A DNA stretch of 64,000 nucleotides from Pedobacter zeae. Its GTDB lineage: Bacteria > Bacteroidota > Bacteroidia > Sphingobacteriales > Sphingobacteriaceae. The translations under genes were made by a program, and so were the position numbers. This document shows, piece after piece, positions 61,862 to 64,000 of the stretch (within the stretch, counting starts at the first letter, position 1; each line of letters begins with the position of its first letter). The stretch is taken from the NCBI RefSeq assembly GCF_014196715.1, contig NZ_JACIEF010000004.1, positions 62,001-126,000 on the forward strand. The letters run 5' to 3'. Under the pieces are notes generated by a model, which ran no database searches, had not been told where the DNA came from, and saw only the letters and a program-made list of their open reading frames with translations.

Positions 61862-64000
61862 ATGAAATATCTGCACAAGTTAAAATTGGGCATAATGGCT
61901 TTGCTGTTTCTATGCCTCGCGCCTTACTTTGTATGGGCACAAACAAAAATTACGGGTACGGTTAAAGACGAAACCCAACAGGTTATTCCAGGAGTAAGCG
62001 TACTGGTAAAAGGAAATAAAAAAGCTACATCAACCGATTTGTCGGGGCATTTTAGCATTGATGCCAGAACTGGCGAAACCCTGGTTTTCAGTTCTATAGG
62101 CTTTATTGCACAGGAAATCCAGGTTTCGGGACCAAACTTAGAGGTAGTGTTAAAAACCGATTCGAAAAACCTGAACGAAGTTGTGGTTACGGCACTGGGT
62201 GTCCGCAAAGAGAAAAGGAACCTTGGTTACGCCATTCAGGAAGTTAAAGGAGCAGATCTGGTTAAGGCCAGGGAACCAAACCCGGTAAACGGCCTTGTTG
62301 GTAAAGTAGCGGGTTTAACCGTTGGTGTATCATCTGAGCTTTTGGGCAGATCGGCACTCTACCTTCGTGGTAACAACGTCAATCTGGTGGTGGTAGATGG
62401 GGTACCGATTAACTCTGATACCTGGAACATCAACCCGGATGATATTGATACCTATACCGTATTAAAAGGTCCGGCTGCGGCTGCACTATATGGCTACCAG
62501 GCATATAACGGAGCTTTGTTGATCACGACCAAAAAAGGAAAACTGAATGATAAAAACATAGTGGTAGAATTTAATTCGAGCACTCAGTTTAATAAAGGAT
62601 TTATCGCCTTGCCCAAAAGTCAGGATGAATACGGCCCGGGAGAACACAGTGCCTATGCATTTGGTGATGGAAAAGGCGGGGGCTTAAATGATGGCGATTA
62701 CGACATATGGGGGCCAAAATTCGAAGGCCAGTTAATTCCTCAGTATGATAGCCCCATTGTAAATGGTGTGCGCCAGGGTACGCCATGGGTAGCCCGCGGA
62801 AAAGACAATTTAAAGCGTTTTATCGAAACCGGATTGCTTTCTGCCAACAACATTGCTTTATCTTCAGCAACCGATAAATACAATTTAAGGGTTTCCATTT
62901 CCAACAATTATCAAAAAGGAATTATTCCAAATACACAGCTAAACATTAATAACTTTAATGTAAGTGGTTCTTATAACATTAGCCCGAAATTAAGGGCCGA
63001 AGCCTATATTAACTACAACCGTCAGTTTTCTGATAATATTCCGGATGTAAATTACGGTCCGAACAGTGTGATTTACAACATGACGCTATGGGGCGGAGCC
63101 GATTGGAATATCGACGATATGAGAAACTATTGGCAACCGGGCAAAGAAGGCATCCAATCTGTTTATGCCGAGTACCAAAGGTATCATAACCCTTACTTTA
63201 TGTCGTACGAATGGTTGCGTGGACATCAAAAGAACGATGTTAACGGTTATGCCTCTTTAAACTGCAATTTTACCAAGGGTTTGGATGTGATGCTGAAAAC
63301 GCAGATTTCTACCTACGACCAGCTAAGGACAGAAAAAATGCCGTTCTCTGCGCATCCATATGGTCGTGAGGAAGGGCTCGGCGATTACCGCGAAGACCGC
63401 AGGAGCATGTTCGAGAACAATACCCAATTGATTGTAAAGTTTAATAAAAATATTGACGATTTATTTGAAGTGAGCGCCTTTGGCGGTGGTAATGCCCGTA
63501 ATTTCAGCTATAATTCCAGTTTTACTACTACCGATTACTTAAACGTTCCGAACGTTTACAACTTCTCCAACTCTAAAAATCCCGTAAAAGCGTTTAATTT
63601 TAACTCGAAAATGTTGGTGTTAAGCGCATTTTATTCGGTCGACATCAGCTTTAAAAAATTCCTGAACGTTAATACAACGGGCCGTGTAGATAAAAACTCG
63701 GCACTTCCACCGGGAAACAATTCGGCTTTTTACCCTTCGGTATCTTTAAGTTCGGTTGTATCCGATTATGTTAAGATGCCAAGCTTTATTTCTTTCGCCA
63801 AGCTGAGGCTTTCTTATGCAAACGTAAAAGATCCGGGATTGGGTACGCTTGAGTATATCGGGGCAACGCCATTGCAAACTTATCCACTGGGCTATGGTGC
63901 AGAATATACTTCTTCTTATGGCGGCCCTGGTTATGGCCTTTCATCGCCGTATAGTGTAAGGCCAACCTATAATAACCAAACCGGAGCCTATTATACCAAC
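61862..64000 (+). CDS. SusC/RagA-type TonB-dependent outer-membrane receptor (partial)
   Basis: The frame from the ATG at 61862 is open for 713 codons to the window edge. A signal peptide ends FVWAQ. A CarboxypepD_reg-like domain follows (KITGTVKDETQQVIPGVSVL, FSSIGFIAQEIQVSG). The SusC motif NEVVVTALGVRKEKRNLGYA marks the TonB/plug region, with VDGVPINSD and LKGPAAAALYGYQAYNGALL; the barrel then starts. SusC proteins import substrates bound by a SusD lipoprotein, which should lie just outside. Its position after the FAD gene suggests uptake of a phosphonate-bearing glycan or lipid. Confidence 0.93.
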   Translation, partial: MKYLHKLKLGIMALLFLCLAPYFVWAQTKITGTVKDETQQVIPGVSVLVKGNKKATSTDLSGHFSIDARTGETLVFSSIGFIAQEIQVSGPNLEVVLKTDSKNLNEVVVTALGVRKEKRNLGYAIQEVKGADLVKAREPNPVNGLVGKVAGLTVGVSSELLGRSALYLRGNNVNLVVVDGVPINSDTWNINPDDIDTYTVLKGPAAAALYGYQAYNGALLITTKKGKLNDKNIVVEFNSSTQFNKGFIALPKSQDEYGPGEHSAYAFGDGKGGGLNDGDYDIWGPKFEGQLIPQYDSPIVNGVRQGTPWVARGKDNLKRFIETGLLSANNIALSSATDKYNLRVSISNNYQKGIIPNTQLNINNFNVSGSYNISPKLRAEAYINYNRQFSDNIPDVNYGPNSVIYNMTLWGGADWNIDDMRNYWQPGKEGIQSVYAEYQRYHNPYFMSYEWLRGHQKNDVNGYASLNCNFTKGLDVMLKTQISTYDQLRTEKMPFSAHPYGREEGLGDYREDRRSMFENNTQLIVKFNKNIDDLFEVSAFGGGNARNFSYNSSFTTTDYLNVPNVYNFSNSKNPVKAFNFNSKMLVLSAFYSVDISFKKFLNVNTTGRVDKNSALPPGNNSAFYPSVSLSSVVSDYVKMPSFISFAKLRLSYANVKDPGLGTLEYIGATPLQTYPLGYGAEYTSSYGGPGYGLSSPYSVRPTYNNQTGAYYTN

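Overview
The window looks like a piece of chromosome from a member of the Bacteroidota, most likely the Sphingobacteriaceae (Pedobacter-like). The reasons are Bacteroidota-type -7 elements (TAnnTTTG) in front of several genes, a fused ccoNO gene, the rnc-fabF-acpP order, an IPExxxVDY-family gene, a DUF5690 transporter, a SusC-type receptor and an A+T-rich composition. The genus is an inference.

Region 1 (1-25.9 kb) is ordinary core genome: tex (cut by the window edge), a DUF1801 protein, a pentapeptide-repeat protein, pdhB, a GNAT acetyltransferase, an AddB-like/AddA-like helicase-nuclease pair, tcdA, a TatD-type hydrolase, a secreted thioredoxin-fold protein, a GH3 enzyme, nadD-gmk-yicC, plsC, a tandem pair of secreted carboxypeptidase-regulatory-like proteins, rnc-fabF-acpP, pyk and tRNA-Ser(GGA). 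Decayed gene remnants (VOC/glyoxalase-like and AAA/DUF4143 ATPase-like) and a nested inverted-repeat element lie between these genes.

Region 2 (about 26.0-53.6 kb) is a micro-oxia island. It begins beside tRNA-Ser and a truncated Nramp transporter remnant. It holds a complete cbb3 oxidase set (ccoNO, Q, P, G, H, a DsbD_2/SafE-like membrane protein, ccoI, ccoS), hemN, a minimal lactate-dehydrogenase-like domain with a cysteine-rich tail, a FixL-like haem-PAS histidine kinase, and a receiver-Crp fusion that appears to merge FixJ and FixK. In the same operon as the two regulators is an unrecognised TIM-barrel-like protein with a cysteine-rich C-terminal part. Two paralogous stress operons follow. 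One is L,D-transpeptidase, two Usp proteins, a small ORF, a LOG-family protein and a TauE-like protein. The other is a frameshifted L,D-transpeptidase, zinc alcohol dehydrogenase, Usp, HdeD-like and Hsp20. Between them lie a three-BON protein, a beta-CASP nuclease and an ECF-like sigma factor.

Six intergenic regions of this island carry TGAT-N4-ATCA (Fnr/FixK-type) boxes. In five of them a -7-like element lies about 32-33 or 54-55 bp away, centre to centre. The sequence therefore supports one oxygen-responsive circuit: haem kinase, receiver-Crp regulator, Fnr-type boxes, then high-affinity respiration, anaerobic haem synthesis and a dormancy-like stress programme.

Region 3 (54-64 kb) has a beta-barrel protein, an AI-2E family transporter and a lipoprotein. 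It ends with a probable organophosphonate locus: XRE-cupin regulator, secreted alkaline-phosphatase-superfamily enzyme, phosphonatase-like HAD hydrolase, DUF5690 transporter, TIGR03364-like FAD oxidoreductase and a SusC/TonB receptor running off the end. A TAAAC-N3-GTTTA palindrome precedes two of these genes and a degenerate copy precedes a third. No integrase, transposase, CRISPR array or rRNA was seen.
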